NCBI GenBank assembly: GCA_038232215.1
Contig: JBBSIG010000167.1
Coordinates: forward strand, 1 to 5,738
Source: JBBSIG01 sp038232215
GTDB taxonomy: Bacteria > Actinomycetota > Thermoleophilia > Gaiellales > Gaiellaceae
Length of the DNA stretch: 5,738 bases
Reading direction: 5' to 3'
Notes under the pieces: generated by a model
The model's input: the letters and a program-made list of their open reading frames with translations, nothing else
Told to the model about the DNA's origin: nothing
Databases searched by the model: none
In this document: in pieces, positions 1 through 5,478 of the stretch
Numbering within the stretch: the first letter of the stretch is position 1
Layout of the letters: each line of letters starts with the position of its first letter
Translations under genes and position numbers: made by a program

Positions 1-2024
1 CGGCCGTTCGCCTCGCGGACGACGTCAGGGGGAACGTTGCCGAAGACGGGCCGCGCCCTGTCCGCTCCGGGCTCCGGAGGCGGGATGCTGGTGTCGATCG
101 TCCATGTGCGCGTCGTCGTCGCGCTCGCGTTGCCTAGCGCGTCGAGCGCTCGAACGGCGAACCCGTGCGCGCCGTTCGCGAGCCCGCCGTAGACGGCCGG
201 GCTCGTGCAGGCCGAGAACGCGGCGCCGTCCAGGCTGCACTGGAACGTCACGCCGGCCTCGCCGTCCGAGAAGGAGAGGACCGCCGTCGTCAGGGCGGTC
301 ACCGCGCCGGCGTACGGACCTGAGCCGATGCTCGGCGGGGGCGGTGGGGTGATATCGACCGTCCAGTTGCGCGTCGCCGCCGAGCTCGTGTTGCCGAGAG
401 CGTCGAGCGCACGCACGCTGAAGCTCTGAGCCCCGCTCGTCAGGCCGCCGTAGCCCCGCGGACTCGAGCACGCCGTGAACGACGAGCCGTCGAAGCTGCA
501 CTCGAAGCCGACGCCGGGCTCACCGTCGGAGAAGGAGAAGGTCGCGGTCGTCGCGGTCGTGACGCTGCCCTCGCCCGGTCCCGACGCGATCGCAGGCGAC
601 GGCGGCGGCGCCGTGTCGATCGTCCAGCTCCGGCTCGTCGCGGCGCTCGGGTTGCCGAGCGAGTCCAGCGCCCTGACGCTGAACGTGTGGCCGCCGTCGC
701 CGAGGCCTCCGTAGGTCTTCGGGCTCGCGCAGGCGCCGAAGGGGCCGCCGTCGAGGCTGCACTGGAAGCCGACACCGGCCTCGCCGTCGGAGAAGGTGAA
801 GCTCGCGCTCGTCGAGGCGGTGACGCCTCCCTGAGCCGGGCCGGACGCGATCGCGGGCGGCGGGGGCGGGCTCGTATCGACCGTCCAGCTCCGGCTGGTG
901 ATGCCGCTCTCGGTGCCGAGCGCCTTCACGGCCTTGACGCCGAACGTGTGGCCACCGCTCGCCAGCCCCACGTAGCTCGCCGGGCTCGTGCAGGGGGAGA
1001 AGCTCGCGCCGTCCAGGCTGCACCGGAAACCCACGCCGCCTTCCCCGTCCGAGAACGAGAAGCTCGCGCTCGTCGAGCTCGTCGTGCCGCCCTCGGCGGG
1101 GCCCGGCGTGATCGTCGGCGGAGGCGGCGGCGTCGCGTCGACGCTCCACGCGCGCGTCGACGCCGGGCTCGTCTGCCCCACGCCGTCGACCGCCCTGACC
1201 GCGAAGGTGTGCGCCGCGTCGCCGAGCCCGCCGTAGCCGGCCGGGCTCGTGCACGGTGCGAAGCTCGCCCCGTCGAGCCCGCACTCGAAGCCGACCCCCG
1301 CCTGGGCGTCCGTGAAGGAGAAGCTCGCGCTCGCTGAGCCCGTGGTGCTGCCCTCCGCCGGACCGCTCGTGATCGTCGGCGCCGGCGGGGGCGGAGGCGG
1401 CACGCTGACCGTCCAGCTCCGCGAGGTCGAGCCACTTTGCTGACCGAGCGAGTCCACCGCCCGCACGCTGAACATGTGGCCCCCGTTCGCGAGGCCGCTA
1501 TACGCGAGCGGGCTCGAGCACGCGGCGAACCCGGAGTCGAGGCTGCACTCGAAGCCGACGCCCGGCTGGGAGTCGGAGAAGGTGAAGGTGGCACTTCCGG
1601 AGCTCGACGTGCTTCCCTCCGCGGGCCCCGAGTCGATGCTCGGCGCGGGCGGCGGGACGGGCGGAGGCGCGACGATCGTCCACGTGTGCGTGGCCGCGGG
1701 GCTCGCCTCGCTCGCCAGGTCGAGCGCCTCCACGGCAAACGTGTGAGTGCCGAGCGAGAGCCCGGAGTAGCTCTGCGGGCTCGTGCAGGGCGCGGGCGCC
1801 GTGCCGTCCAGGCTGCACTGGAACGAGAGCGCGGTCGGATCGTCGTCGTGGAAGACGAACGTCGCGCCCGTCGAGGTCGCTGGGCTCGAGGGCCCGGAGT
1901 CGATCGTGGGCGCGGCCGGCGCAGCGAGCGCGGCGACGGCGCCGATCAGCGCCGCAAGCGCGGTCGCGGTGAAAAACGCGAGCAGCCGCCTCGCGCGATT
2001 CCGCGGTGGTCCCGGCACGAGCAT
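1..2024 (-). CDS. Large secreted Ig-like repeat protein (partial, C-terminus beyond left edge)
   Basis: An open frame runs from the ATG at 2024 to the window edge with no stop, giving 674 visible residues. Residues 1-13 are basic (RNRARR). Residues 14-35 form a hydrophobic, Ala/Leu-rich signal peptide with likely cleavage near the Ala-Pro-Ala-Ala stretch at 35-38. Seven tandem Ig-like units follow, each with the pattern SGP..G..t.a.fsFsdgeagvgFqCslDga.f..CtSP..y.gL..G.HtF.VrAlD..Gn.S..TrsWTvD, joined by proline-rich linkers. The conserved Trp lies at residues 115, 204, 293, 380, 467, 554 and 641. After the seventh unit, residues 659-674 (PVFGNVPPDVVREANG) resemble the first strand of an HYR domain. 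Start choice: the SD-like GGGGAGAGG lies just upstream and the signal peptide follows directly. The protein is probably an exported surface or extracellular protein; the visible part has no enzyme domain, so its role (adhesion, or a scaffold for a C-terminal catalytic domain) is unknown. It is divergent from the CAP gene. Confidence 0.9.
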   Translation of the reverse strand, partial: MLVPGPPRNRARRLLAFFTATALAALIGAVAALAAPAAPTIDSGPSSPATSTGATFVFHDDDPTALSFQCSLDGTAPAPCTSPQSYSGLSLGTHTFAVEALDLASEASPAATHTWTIVAPPPVPPPAPSIDSGPAEGSTSSSGSATFTFSDSQPGVGFECSLDSGFAACSSPLAYSGLANGGHMFSVRAVDSLGQQSGSTSRSWTVSVPPPPPPAPTITSGPAEGSTTGSASASFSFTDAQAGVGFECGLDGASFAPCTSPAGYGGLGDAAHTFAVRAVDGVGQTSPASTRAWSVDATPPPPPTITPGPAEGGTTSSTSASFSFSDGEGGVGFRCSLDGASFSPCTSPASYVGLASGGHTFGVKAVKALGTESGITSRSWTVDTSPPPPPAIASGPAQGGVTASTSASFTFSDGEAGVGFQCSLDGGPFGACASPKTYGGLGDGGHTFSVRALDSLGNPSAATSRSWTIDTAPPPSPAIASGPGEGSVTTATTATFSFSDGEPGVGFECSFDGSSFTACSSPRGYGGLTSGAQSFSVRALDALGNTSSAATRNWTVDITPPPPPSIGSGPYAGAVTALTTAVLSFSDGEAGVTFQCSLDGAAFSACTSPAVYGGLANGAHGFAVRALDALGNASATTTRTWTIDTSIPPPEPGADRARPVFGNVPPDVVREANG
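95..1913 (-). repeat. Seven tandem Ig-like coding repeats, 261-267 bp period
   Basis: The invariant Trp codons lie at 1680-1682, 1413-1415, 1146-1148, 885-887, 624-626, 363-365 and 102-104. The spacing is therefore 267, 267, 261, 261, 261 and 261 bp. Each unit holds one Cys pair in the pattern C-S-L-D-G-x-x-F-x-x-C; the second unit is one residue shorter between the cysteines (CSLDSGFAAC). The period step of two residues comes mainly from shorter linkers in the later units. The units are clearly related in protein and DNA but not identical, so this is an old coding duplication and not a recent DNA-level expansion. The paired cysteines could form a disulfide in each secreted domain (inference). 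Confidence 0.9.
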
Positions 2025-2027
2025 CGT

Positions 2028-2036
2028 CCTCTCCCC
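2028..2036 (-). promoter_or_regulatory. Ribosome binding site of the Ig-repeat gene
   Basis: The minus strand reads GGGGAGAGG followed by ACG and the ATG at 2024. The GGAG core lies six bases from the start codon. This supports the chosen start, which is directly followed by a basic and then hydrophobic signal sequence. Confidence 0.65.
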
Positions 2037-2073
2037 TTCGTCGCCTTGCCGCAAGCAGACGCCGTCTCTCGGG

Positions 2074-2102
2074 AGACTACCCGTTCGAGGGATGCCGTCC
2101 AG
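2074..2102 (-). promoter_or_regulatory. Weak candidate promoter of the Ig-repeat gene
   Basis: The minus strand has CTGGAC (2102-2097) and TAGTCT (2079-2074) separated by 17 bases, about 50 bases upstream of the ATG at 2024. The -10 match is fair (TAnnnT) and the -35 match is poor. A short inverted repeat (GTCTC CCGA GAGAC) overlaps and follows the -10. The proposal rests on position and spacing only. Confidence 0.25.
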
Positions 2103-2136
2103 CCGGGCGCGCGAGCTCGAGCCGGTCGCCTCGAAG

Positions 2137-2165
2137 TTGCAGACCTCCGGCGAGGGCTTTAGGCT
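2137..2165 (+). promoter_or_regulatory. Candidate sigma-70-type promoter of the CAP gene
   Basis: TTGCAG (2137-2142) and TAGGCT (2160-2165) are separated by exactly 17 bases. Transcription would begin near 2172, leaving a leader of about 26 bases before the ATG at 2198. Each hexamer matches its consensus at three of six positions, including TTG and TAnnnT, which is normal for high-GC actinobacteria. The site sits in the divergent region shared with the Ig-repeat gene. Confidence 0.4.
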
Positions 2166-2183
2166 CCGCCCCCATCCTGTGGC

Positions 2184-2190
2184 GGGGGGA
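2184..2190 (+). promoter_or_regulatory. Ribosome binding site deciding the CAP gene start
   Basis: The purine run GGGGGGA ends seven bases before ATG 2198. The reading frame is open further upstream to an ATG near 2006, but that start would put an Arg-rich, Ser-rich stretch before the signal peptide and would overlap the leader of the divergent gene. The start at 2198 is therefore preferred. Confidence 0.55.
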
Positions 2191-2197
2191 CACTCGG

Positions 2198-2809
2198 ATG
2201 CTCGGTTGCGCGCCCCGCGTTGGGGTGACGCTGCGCGTCTTCGTCGCCCTCGTCGCCCTCGTCGTCGCAACAGCGCTGGCCGATTCGGCCCAGGCGCGCC
2301 CCGCCGAGGAGCCCGAGGCGACGCCCGCCCCGATCGCCCCCTTCGTGGCGCCGACCGAGGCTTGTAAGGCGCCGCGCCGACAGCCTCGCGGAGTCGTCGC
2401 GCAGGTGCAGACGATGCGCTGCCTCGTCAACTGGGCGAGGCTGCGGCGAGGACTGCCCTCTCTACGGGTCTCGTCGGTCCTCGACCGCTCGGCGAGGCTG
2501 AAGGCGACCGCGATCGACCAGTGCCAGGACTTCTCGCACACGGCCTGCGGCCTGCCGCTGCTCTGGGTCTTCGACCGCGCGGGCTACCTCGCCGCCGGGG
2601 GAACCGTCGCCGAGAATCTCGCCTGGGGTAGCAGGCCGAACGGCGGCCCGCGGCGGACGCTCGAGAGCTGGCTCGGCTCGACGGGACACCGCGAGAACCT
2701 CTTCGGCCGCGACTGGCGCGACCTCGGCGTGGCCGTGGTCAAGGCGAAGAGCCTCTTCGGCGCCCCGGACGTGGCCGTCTGGGTCACCGAGTTCGGCACT
2801 CGCGGCTAG
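2198..2809 (+). CDS. Secreted CAP-domain (SCP/PR-1 family) protein
   Basis: The product is 203 residues. Residues 1-33 form a signal peptide (basic Arg13, hydrophobic core FVALVALVVATALA at 15-28, probable cleavage after AQA at 31-33). A Pro/Ala-rich linker follows to about residue 55, then one CAP domain from about 70 to the end. CAP landmarks: LVNWARLRRGLPSL (76-89), QDFSHTACG with His114, AENLAWG with Glu139, LESWLGSTGHRENLF with Glu156 and His164, and a closing VWVTEFG resembling the CAP2 signature. His114, Glu139 and His164 fit the family's conserved cavity residues. Mature-protein cysteines at 56, 75, 109 and 117 could form disulfides. Bacterial CAP proteins of this YkwD-like type are exported and their activity is mostly unknown, so no enzymatic role is claimed. 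The gene appears monocistronic: divergent from the Ig-repeat gene and followed by a strong palindrome. Confidence 0.92.
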   Translation: MLGCAPRVGVTLRVFVALVALVVATALADSAQARPAEEPEATPAPIAPFVAPTEACKAPRRQPRGVVAQVQTMRCLVNWARLRRGLPSLRVSSVLDRSARLKATAIDQCQDFSHTACGLPLLWVFDRAGYLAAGGTVAENLAWGSRPNGGPRRTLESWLGSTGHRENLFGRDWRDLGVAVVKAKSLFGAPDVAVWVTEFGTRG

Positions 2810-2851
2810 CGGCTCCGGGAAGGCCGCCGCGCGGGGGCAGCGCCCCTTTCG

Positions 2852-2890
2852 CCAGCCCGCCAAGTAACAGTCTGTTACTTGGCGGGCTGG
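2852..2890 (+). terminator. Perfect 19-bp inverted repeat, likely terminator of the CAP gene
   Basis: The left arm (2852-2870, CCAGCCCGCCAAGTAACAG) and the right arm (2872-2890) are exact reverse complements around one central T at 2871. As RNA this gives a long, GC-rich hairpin with a minimal loop, 42 bases after the CAP stop codon. No T-run follows; the next bases are GGGCTGGTACC. It is therefore not a classical intrinsic terminator, but T-poor hairpins are common after actinobacterial genes. The near-perfect DNA symmetry also allows a protein-binding palindrome or a dispersed repeat copy. Confidence 0.6.
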
Positions 2891-2995
2891 GGCTGGTACC
2901 CGCGCGGCTCGTATCTCTTCCTGTGCCTCAAGTTTCCCCCGCAGTTGCCGAGGGAGTTATTCCAACCGTCTAAGCCTGCTTTGGGAGGGGCCTGA

Positions 2996-3030
2996 CCGAC
3001 TTCGCCCAGCCATGGGCAGATGGTCGGAAG
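2996..3030 (+). promoter_or_regulatory. Leader hairpin and ribosome binding site before the sugar transferase
   Basis: The transcript could pair CCGAC (2996-3000) with GTCGG (3023-3027), and inside this GCCC (3004-3007) with GGGC (3014-3017), leaving an AGCCAT loop. The SD-like GGAAG (3026-3030) lies six bases before the TTG start at 3037, so the outer stem would cover its first two bases. A hairpin that limits ribosome access is possible. The stems are short, and this could be chance in GC-rich DNA. Confidence 0.3.
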
Positions 3031-3036
3031 TGAGCG

Positions 3037-4560
3037 TTGACAGCAGGGGGAGCGTCTACCGCACGTCCGAGCGACACCGCAGCGAGCGCCGCCGACTCCC
3101 GCGCGCAGGAGATCGTCGACCAGCCGCGCAGCGGCCCTACTCGGCGCGGCCGATTGGTCCGGCGCGCGCTCTACGTCACGGACGCCTGCGCGTTGGTCGC
3201 GGCGTTTCTCTTTTCACAGGCCGTCGCGGGCTCCGATCCGTTCGCTGACGGATTCCCGCTCGCGGGAGAGACGACGCTGTTCGTGCTCTCGCTCCCTGTG
3301 TGGATCGTGGCCGCCCGGCTCAGCGGACTCTACAAACGCGACGACGAGCGAACGTCTCACACGACCGCTGATGACCTCTCGAGCGTCTTCCATCTCCTCA
3401 CCGCCGGCTCATGGCTCCTGTTCGCCTTCGTCTCGCTGTCGCACGTCGCCCACCCCCCGCTGTCGCAGCAACTCTCGTTCTGGCTCGGCGGCATCGCTGC
3501 CGTCGTCGGCGGCCGGTCGGTGGCGCGGGCGCTCCTTCGGCGGCATAGCGCGTACGTCCAGAACACGGTGATCGTGGGTGCCGGTCCGATCGCGCAGCTG
3601 GTCGCGCGCAAGGTGCGGCAACATTCCGAGTACGGCTTGAACCTCATCGGATTCGTCGCGTCGGCGCCGAAGGAGTGTCGCGCCGATCTGGGCAGTCTCG
3701 AGCTGCTGGGCGAGGTTGCCGAGCTCGTTCGGATCGTCGATCGGTTCGACATCGACCGCGTGATCTTCTCCTTCTCCAACACGCCGAGCCGGGAACTCGT
3801 GACACTGGTGCGCTCGCTGCGAGACCGGGACGTGAGGATCGACATCGTGCCGCGGATGTTCGAGGTGACGGGCCCCGCGGTGCAGGTACACGACATCGAG
3901 GGTCTGTCGCTGCTCGCGCTCCCGCGCTCGCGCATGTCGCGTTCCGCAATGCTCGTGAAGCGAACTGTCGACGTCGTCGTGGCAGCGTTGCTCTTACTCC
4001 TCGCGGCGCCCCTGTTTGCGTGGATCGCGTGGCGCGTCCGCCGGAGCTCTCCAGGCCCGATCTTCTTCCGCCAATCCCGGCTGGGGTACGGTGGGGTCGA
4101 GTTCACCTTCCTGAAATTTCGGACCATGAAGGTGGACGTGGATCCGGCGGAGCACGAAGCCTACAGCCGGCGTGCGCTCACCGAGCAGCTCGCGCCGGAA
4201 GGCAGCGGGTTGTTCAAGCTCGATCAGCACGACAAGGTGACGCCGTTCGGCCGCTTCCTGCGCAGGACGAGCCTCGACGAGCTCCCGCAGCTGCTCAACG
4301 TCCTGCGCGGGGATATGTCGATGGTCGGCCCGCGTCCGTGCATTCCGTACGAGACCCAATACTTCGAGCCGTACCACTTCGAGCGGTTCGACGTACCGGC
4401 GGGGATCACGGGACTGTGGCAGGTAACGGCACGCGCCCACTGCCCACTACGCGAGGCGCTCGACATGGACATCCAGTACGCGCGGAGCTGGTCGCTCGGT
4501 CTCGACCTCAGACTGCTACTGCGGACGCCTCTGCAGATGCTGCGGCTCCGGACGCGCTAA
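3037..4560 (+). CDS. Membrane sugar transferase (polyprenyl-phosphate phosphoglycosyl transferase)
   Basis: The product is 507 residues, typical of the large WbaP/WcaJ/CpsE-like initiating enzymes. These move a sugar-1-phosphate from a nucleotide sugar to undecaprenyl phosphate at the inner membrane, the first step of exopolysaccharide or capsule synthesis. The basic N-terminus (36-43) is followed by hydrophobic segments near 44-63, 79-95, 115-135 and 145-165. A Rossmann-like domain starts at NTVIVGAGPIAQLVA (176-190) and runs to about 280. The catalytic bacterial sugar transferase domain covers 306-507: KRTVDVVVAALLLLLAAP membrane hairpin, GPIFFRQSRLG (340-350), FLKFRTM (358-364), RRTSLDELPQLLNVLRGDM (409-427) with the Asp414-Glu415 catalytic pair, VGPRP (430-434), and GITGLWQVTAR (456-466). 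The TTG start is the first possible one: an in-frame TGA lies at 3031-3033, and GGAAG is six bases upstream. The sugar substrate cannot be read from the sequence. It overlaps the convergent GGDEF gene by 4 bp. Confidence 0.93.
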   Translation: MTAGGASTARPSDTAASAADSRAQEIVDQPRSGPTRRGRLVRRALYVTDACALVAAFLFSQAVAGSDPFADGFPLAGETTLFVLSLPVWIVAARLSGLYKRDDERTSHTTADDLSSVFHLLTAGSWLLFAFVSLSHVAHPPLSQQLSFWLGGIAAVVGGRSVARALLRRHSAYVQNTVIVGAGPIAQLVARKVRQHSEYGLNLIGFVASAPKECRADLGSLELLGEVAELVRIVDRFDIDRVIFSFSNTPSRELVTLVRSLRDRDVRIDIVPRMFEVTGPAVQVHDIEGLSLLALPRSRMSRSAMLVKRTVDVVVAALLLLLAAPLFAWIAWRVRRSSPGPIFFRQSRLGYGGVEFTFLKFRTMKVDVDPAEHEAYSRRALTEQLAPEGSGLFKLDQHDKVTPFGRFLRRTSLDELPQLLNVLRGDMSMVGPRPCIPYETQYFEPYHFERFDVPAGITGLWQVTARAHCPLREALDMDIQYARSWSLGLDLRLLLRTPLQMLRLRTR

Positions 4561-5189
4561 CGAGTAGGCCCGCGGTACGCGCGCCGGTCGCAGTGCGTGC
4601 TATGCCTCGCTGCGCACGTGCCTTCGTCGCCGAGCTGCTGATTCGCGAGTCCCACGCTCTTGAGCGAGAGCTTGAACGGCCGGTTGTCGCCCCGTCCCTC
4701 TTTGCCCTGAGCAGCCCAGATGCGCTTGCTCACGCGCTCGCCGACGGCGCGCTCGCCGACTACGAGGATGCAGAACTCGTCATCGCCCAGCCGCGCGAGG
4801 ATGTCGGTTTGCCGCGTGTTCGCCCGCAGCAATTTCGCGGTGTCGACGAGTGCAGTGTCCCCCCATGTATGCCCGCACTCGTCGTTGATGCGCCCGAGGC
4901 CGTTGACATCGACATAGAGCAGACTGATCGCTGTGTCCGTCTCGCGCGCCTGCTCGAAGAGGGGATGGCCGAAGGTCAGAAAGCCGCGCCGGTCGAGTAG
5001 GCCCGTGAGCTCGTCTCGGACGCTCGGCTGCTCGGGTCCCTTCTCCTGCTGCGCGAGCTCGGCAGTCCGGCTGAGGAGCTCCCTCTCGCGCGAGGTGCCG
5101 AAGAGGCCTATCGCCCTGCCGCTGCGAGTCAGTAGCGGCACAACCGCTCGCCCGATTGCATCGACCGCAGCCCGACCGCACACGACCAC
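4557..5189 (-). CDS. Degenerate GGDEF-domain protein with remnant GAF-like N-terminus
   Basis: The product is 210 residues from GTG 5189; the start is uncertain and the frame is closed by a TAA at 5237-5235. Residues 13-33 (GRAVVPLLTRSGRAIGLFGT) resemble the last strands of a GAF domain. A helical linker follows, then a GGDEF domain from VRDELTGLLDRRGF (57-70). Asp94, the Asn102-Asp103 pair in RINDECGH, and Asp111 match metal- and guanine-binding positions of diguanylate cyclases such as PleD. The signature is GDDEF (135-139), with Asp replacing the second Gly but both acidic residues kept. RQTD (126-129) lies exactly five residues before it, as in the cyclic-di-GMP inhibitory site. After FKLSLKSVGLANQQ (172-185) the usual final helix (ADxAMYxAK type) is absent and the tail is unrecognised. 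It could be an altered cyclase, a cyclic-di-GMP receptor, or a decaying gene truncated at both ends. It probably shares a transcript with the 47-residue gene upstream. Confidence 0.65.
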   Translation of the reverse strand: MVVCGRAAVDAIGRAVVPLLTRSGRAIGLFGTSRERELLSRTAELAQQEKGPEQPSVRDELTGLLDRRGFLTFGHPLFEQARETDTAISLLYVDVNGLGRINDECGHTWGDTALVDTAKLLRANTRQTDILARLGDDEFCILVVGERAVGERVSKRIWAAQGKEGRGDNRPFKLSLKSVGLANQQLGDEGTCAARHSTHCDRRAYRGPTR

Positions 5190-5217
5190 GAGCTCACGGC
5201 GAGGCGCCGCTTGAAGG

Positions 5218-5361
5218 TCATGAAGCCAGGCTGTTTACGCCCAGCGCAAGGGCGACGGCGAGCACGAGCACGACGAGGTACGCGAGGAGCGTGGTCGGCA
5301 GCTCCCGGCGCGCGCGCCAGCGAGTGCTGGGATGGTCGGAGAACACCTCGTTGAGGAGCAT
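5218..5361 (-). CDS. Small single-pass membrane protein (47 aa), unknown function
   Basis: The ATG at 5361 is preceded by a good SD-like run (AGGAAGGGG) and followed by 47 codons, then TGA at 5220-5218. Residues 1-20 are hydrophilic and basic near the end (TRWRARRE, 13-20). Residues 21-42 form one hydrophobic helix (TTLLAYLVVLVLAVALALGV), predicting a short cytoplasmic N-terminus and one membrane span by the positive-inside rule. About 41 of 47 codons end in G or C, which supports real coding. The stop precedes the GTG of the GGDEF gene by 28 bases on the same strand, suggesting an operon or coupled translation. I do not recognise a family. It could be a free-standing membrane partner of the GGDEF protein or the left-over N-terminal anchor of a once longer sensor. 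Confidence 0.55.
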   Translation of the reverse strand: MLLNEVFSDHPSTRWRARRELPTTLLAYLVVLVLAVALALGVNSLAS

Positions 5362-5362
5362 G

Positions 5363-5385
5363 CCCCTTCCTCTGTCGGCGGACAG
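5363..5385 (-). promoter_or_regulatory. SD sequence and small inverted repeat before the 47-aa gene
   Basis: The minus strand shows AGGAAGGGG just before the ATG at 5361. Directly upstream is a 5-bp inverted repeat with a four-base loop (CTGTC CGCC GACAG, 5385-5372). AAGGGGC occurs on both sides of this hairpin, so two SD-like runs flank it and only the proximal one can serve ATG 5361. No convincing promoter hexamers were found in 5386-5440. Confidence 0.35.
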
Positions 5386-5440
5386 CCCCTTTCGCTAAAG
5401 ACAAGATGCCTCGGGTGAGGGAAGGCCGCGTACGCGTTGC

Positions 5441-5468
5441 CGAGGAGGCCGGTCGCCCGGCCTCCTCG
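5441..5468 (-). terminator. GC-rich hairpin after the small secreted protein gene
   Basis: The arms CGAGGAGGCCGG (5441-5452) and CCGGCCTCCTCG (5457-5468) are a perfect 12-bp inverted repeat. On the minus-strand transcript the loop is GCGA, a GNRA-type tetraloop that stabilises hairpins. It begins ten bases after the stop codon at 5479. No T-run follows (next bases GCAACGCG), so termination would be of the T-poor type. It separates this gene from the membrane protein/GGDEF pair. Confidence 0.65.
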
Positions 5469-5478
5469 CGTCGCCTCG

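Noticed and set aside
25..1818. Many long ORFs in other frames on both strands across the Ig-repeat region, including repeated plus-strand ORFs beginning MQGEKLAPS or MHGAKLAPS
   Set aside because: They mirror the true repeat periodicity on the opposite strand or in shifted frames, are Arg/Ala-rich or lack protein-like composition, and have no ribosome sites. The repeated look is inherited from the real gene.
2169..2188. CCCCC (2169-2173) pairing with GGGGG (2184-2188), hiding the CAP gene SD
   Set aside because: The C-run would straddle the predicted transcription start, so it may not be in the RNA; five C-G pairs in such GC-rich sequence are weak evidence.
2945..2973. TTGCCG and GTCTAA with 17-base spacing as a promoter for the sugar transferase
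   Set aside because: The -10 element does not fit TAnnnT, and no better pair was found in 2891-3036. A promoter must exist here or upstream but cannot be placed.
3012..3248. ORF starting at ATG 3012 in another frame before and within the sugar transferase
   Set aside because: It is Arg-rich and overlaps the clearly coding transferase frame; its ATG lies in the loop of the leader hairpin and lacks a good SD.
3675..5000. Long plus-strand ORF crossing the end of the sugar transferase and the GGDEF gene
   Set aside because: It is out of frame with both recognisable proteins and shows no domain; high GC content removes stop codons by chance.
5362..5440. Possible riboswitch (for example a cyclic-di-GMP aptamer) before the membrane protein/GGDEF pair
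   Set aside because: Only one 5-bp hairpin is visible and the conserved bases of known cyclic-di-GMP aptamers were not seen; the region is also short for such an element.
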